From Akkermansia sp. (GTDB taxonomy: Bacteria; Verrucomicrobiota; Verrucomicrobiia; Verrucomicrobiales; Akkermansiaceae), in assembly GCA_017435365.1 (NCBI GenBank), contig JAFSFD010000044.1, positions 1 to 33,126 on the forward strand: a stretch of 33,126 bases of DNA, written 5' to 3'. The translations under genes and the position numbers were made by a program. Positions 31,965 to 33,126 of this stretch are shown one piece after another (the stretch's first letter is position 1; each line of letters begins with the position of its first letter). The notes below the pieces were generated by a model. It did no database searches. It was not told the origin of the DNA and was given only the letters and a program-made list of their open reading frames with translations.

Positions 31965-32204
31965 ATGTTTACTCAAACCACAACATGTCCTCACTGTAAT
32001 CATGCCAACACAATCGATTTTGAAGATTGTGTTGTGAGTTCTTCAATCGAAGAAAGGAATATGGGGGCAGAAACGCAATACGACATTGAGGCAACAGATT
32101 TGATTTGTGATAAATGTGGCAAATCTTTCGATGTAAATGGCTCAATATTTGAATACCCGGAAGGAGTTTGTAATTGCGTGGATTTAGAAGTCACAAAGCG
32201 CTAA
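31965..32204 (+). CDS. Small zinc-ribbon-like protein, function unknown
   Basis: 79 residues. Two Cys pairs, CPHC near residue 8 and CDKC near residue 49, are spaced as in zinc ribbons, with a final CNC near residue 69. The rest is acidic (EERNMGAE, DIEATDLICDKCG). It may be a metal-binding cytoplasmic protein; I recognise no named family. It has its own consensus promoter and terminator. Codon use is AT-richer than in the genes to the left, consistent with a transferred region. Confidence 0.72.
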   Translation: MFTQTTTCPHCNHANTIDFEDCVVSSSIEERNMGAETQYDIEATDLICDKCGKSFDVNGSIFEYPEGVCNCVDLEVTKR

Positions 32205-32214
32205 TAAGCAGAAG

Positions 32215-32247
32215 AAAATCACCAGTATTAATCTGGTGATTTTTTAT
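32215..32247. terminator. Terminator of the zinc-ribbon-like gene
   Basis: Stem aaaatcaccag (32215-32225) / ctggtgatttt (32233-32243) followed by ttt on the plus strand; it may also act for the converging minus-strand genes. Confidence 0.85.
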
Positions 32248-32296
32248 CGAACGAGTTGTTATCGTTTATTTTTTATTTCATTGATATGCTGGATGT

Positions 32297-32470
32297 TTAG
32301 TCTTCAGCTTCCCTTGTGAAGTGGAAGCTCAGCTCGGCTATTTCTCCATAGCGGCGTTCAAGGAACTTGTGTACGCCCCAGGGGATGATATCTTCGTCAA
32401 TCTTGACCTCGACTCGTTTGTACTCATTCTCCTTTACCTGCTTGAAGTGCGCTTCGATGTATACTTTCAT
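32297..32470 (-). CDS. 57-aa protein, function unknown
   Basis: An ATG-to-TAA frame of 58 codons: it starts MKVYIEAHFKQVKENEYKR, continues with a DEDIIPWGVHKFLERRYGE stretch and ends FTREAED. It is charged and soluble with no Cys. The sequence agagga lies just before the ATG. It lies 54 bases downstream of the 93-aa gene on the same strand, so the two are likely cotranscribed. The composition looks protein-like, but no family is recognised. Confidence 0.6.
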   Translation of the reverse strand: MKVYIEAHFKQVKENEYKRVEVKIDEDIIPWGVHKFLERRYGEIAELSFHFTREAED

Positions 32471-32524
32471 TTCCTCTTGTGTGTGGATTGAAGCCTTGGT
32501 GTTTCGGGCTGGTTGCCGCCGCCC

Positions 32525-32806
32525 TCAGCGGGAGGCGGGTTCCCAGCCCTCGATTTTGATGTTGGTCACGATGCCGTAATTTTCATACAGGCTGATGATT
32601 TCGCGGTCGGCCATCCCCTGTAGGAACTCGTGGTAGCCGTTGTCGGATTCTTCCCCGGCTTCCAACTCCTTGCGGTAGCTGTCGGCTTGCGCCTTGTTCT
32701 CCTCGTAGGTGTTCAGGGTGTCGGCGATTTCCTCCAGCTCGTATTCATCGTAGTTGGCGGGGGTGATGCCGTAGGCTTCCAGCTTGTCTGCGTGCTCGTT
32801 ATTCAT
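32525..32806 (-). CDS. 93-aa acidic protein, function unknown
   Basis: 93 residues, strongly acidic and helix-rich (starts MNNEHADKLEAYGITPANYD, then YELEEIADTLNTYEENKAQA), with a short ISLYENYGIVTNIKIEGW end. It is probably soluble. It resembles the small accessory proteins common on mobile elements, but I cannot assign it. It is preceded by a promoter on the minus strand and followed by the 57-aa gene. Confidence 0.65.
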   Translation of the reverse strand: MNNEHADKLEAYGITPANYDEYELEEIADTLNTYEENKAQADSYRKELEAGEESDNGYHEFLQGMADREIISLYENYGIVTNIKIEGWEPASR

Positions 32807-32835
32807 TGCTACTTAGTGCTTTTATCTATGGTGAA

Positions 32836-32863
32836 AGTATAGCAGATTGCGCACAATATGCAA
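32836..32863 (-). promoter_or_regulatory. Promoter of the 93-aa/57-aa genes
   Basis: On the minus strand, TTGCAT (32863-32858) and TATACT (32841-32836) have a 16-base spacer. The leader is about 23 bases. Confidence 0.65.
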
Positions 32864-32918
32864 GGACTTTTTACCTTTTTCTTTTGTCTTTTTGCACTTA
32901 TCTGCAATGACTTACAGC

Positions 32919-33126
32919 TTACTTGGAATCATCTGCCCGCTTATCCATAAACTCCTCGTGCGCACGTTTCACGAACGGACAATTCGCACACTTGTTCTCG
33001 GCTTCGAGTCGCAGCTTGCGCTCTTGGTCGTAGAGGTGTTCATAGCGTTCGGCTCGCTTCATTTCGCGCCAGAGGAAGATACCCATGATGGCACCCACAG
33101 AGGCACCATTCTGGATGTATTCGATG
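32919..33126 (-). CDS. Partial membrane-anchored coiled protein (cut by window end)
   Basis: The last 68 codons of a minus-strand gene that enters from beyond the right edge. Seen: a short hydrophobic segment (ASVGAIMGIFLW), then a charged helical stretch (REMKRAERYEHLYDQERKLR), a Cys pair CANC and a polar end DKRADDSK. Small proteins with one membrane segment and a coiled tail occur in phages and mobile elements, but the fragment is too short to assign. Confidence 0.6.
   Translation of the reverse strand, partial: IEYIQNGASVGAIMGIFLWREMKRAERYEHLYDQERKLRLEAENKCANCPFVKRAHEEFMDKRADDSK

Overview
The window looks like a stretch of chromosome from a gut-type member of the Verrucomicrobiota, probably close to Akkermansia (inference). 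The reasons are a giant secreted protein ending in a PEP-CTERM sorting signal of the form VPEP-hydrophobic-RRRRK, moderately high GC, many short signal-peptide proteins, and anaerobic-style enzymes (pyruvate formate-lyase activase, class I Fe-S fumarase). No rRNA, CRISPR array, transposase, integrase or complete phage is visible.

Layout. 1-530 is non-coding and filled by an array of short perfect palindromes built around a 45-bp inverted repeat. It is followed by tRNA-Glu(CTC) with its own promoter and terminator. 664-2571 holds a PAT-type GNAT acetyltransferase, pflA (minus) and ppa (divergent from pflA). 2859-13505 is one reading frame of about 3,550 codons for a giant modular beta-helix/PEP-CTERM surface protein. 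It is interrupted by a single in-frame TAG at 4176-4178 and carries a G8 tract upstream and a G9 tract inside. 13575-18359 holds a small membrane protein, a DEAD-box RNA helicase with a DbpA-like RNA-binding domain, a 53-aa membrane peptide, an OprB-like porin and a secreted 3D-domain protein. 18736-21956 holds a small anchored protein plus pdxA (minus) and rpoA-rplQ (plus). 22337-24755 holds a secreted Sel1/ankyrin protein and an fmt-RHH gene pair. 24934-31129 is mostly minus strand: a PpiD/SurA-like periplasmic folding factor followed by a POT peptide transporter, an ECF sigma factor and class I fumarase. 31296-33126 starts with tRNA-His and passes into a visibly AT-richer, sparsely coding region with four small unknown genes, the last cut by the window edge.

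Regulatory pattern. Most gene starts can be paired with a sigma70-like promoter (TTGnnn, 16-18 bp, TAnnnT). In many cases the -10 box lies only 6-12 bases before the ATG, with no Shine-Dalgarno sequence, so leaderless or near-leaderless transcripts look common. Five copies of a palindromic REP/BIME-like element (core cgggacttcagtcccg) lie in intergenic gaps.

The candidates most worth a second look are the hairpin array at 1-390, the amber-interrupted giant adhesin-like gene with its G tracts, the recurrent near-leaderless promoters, and an orphan terminator ahead of rpoA. I did not find a convincing new multi-gene defence or biosynthetic system.
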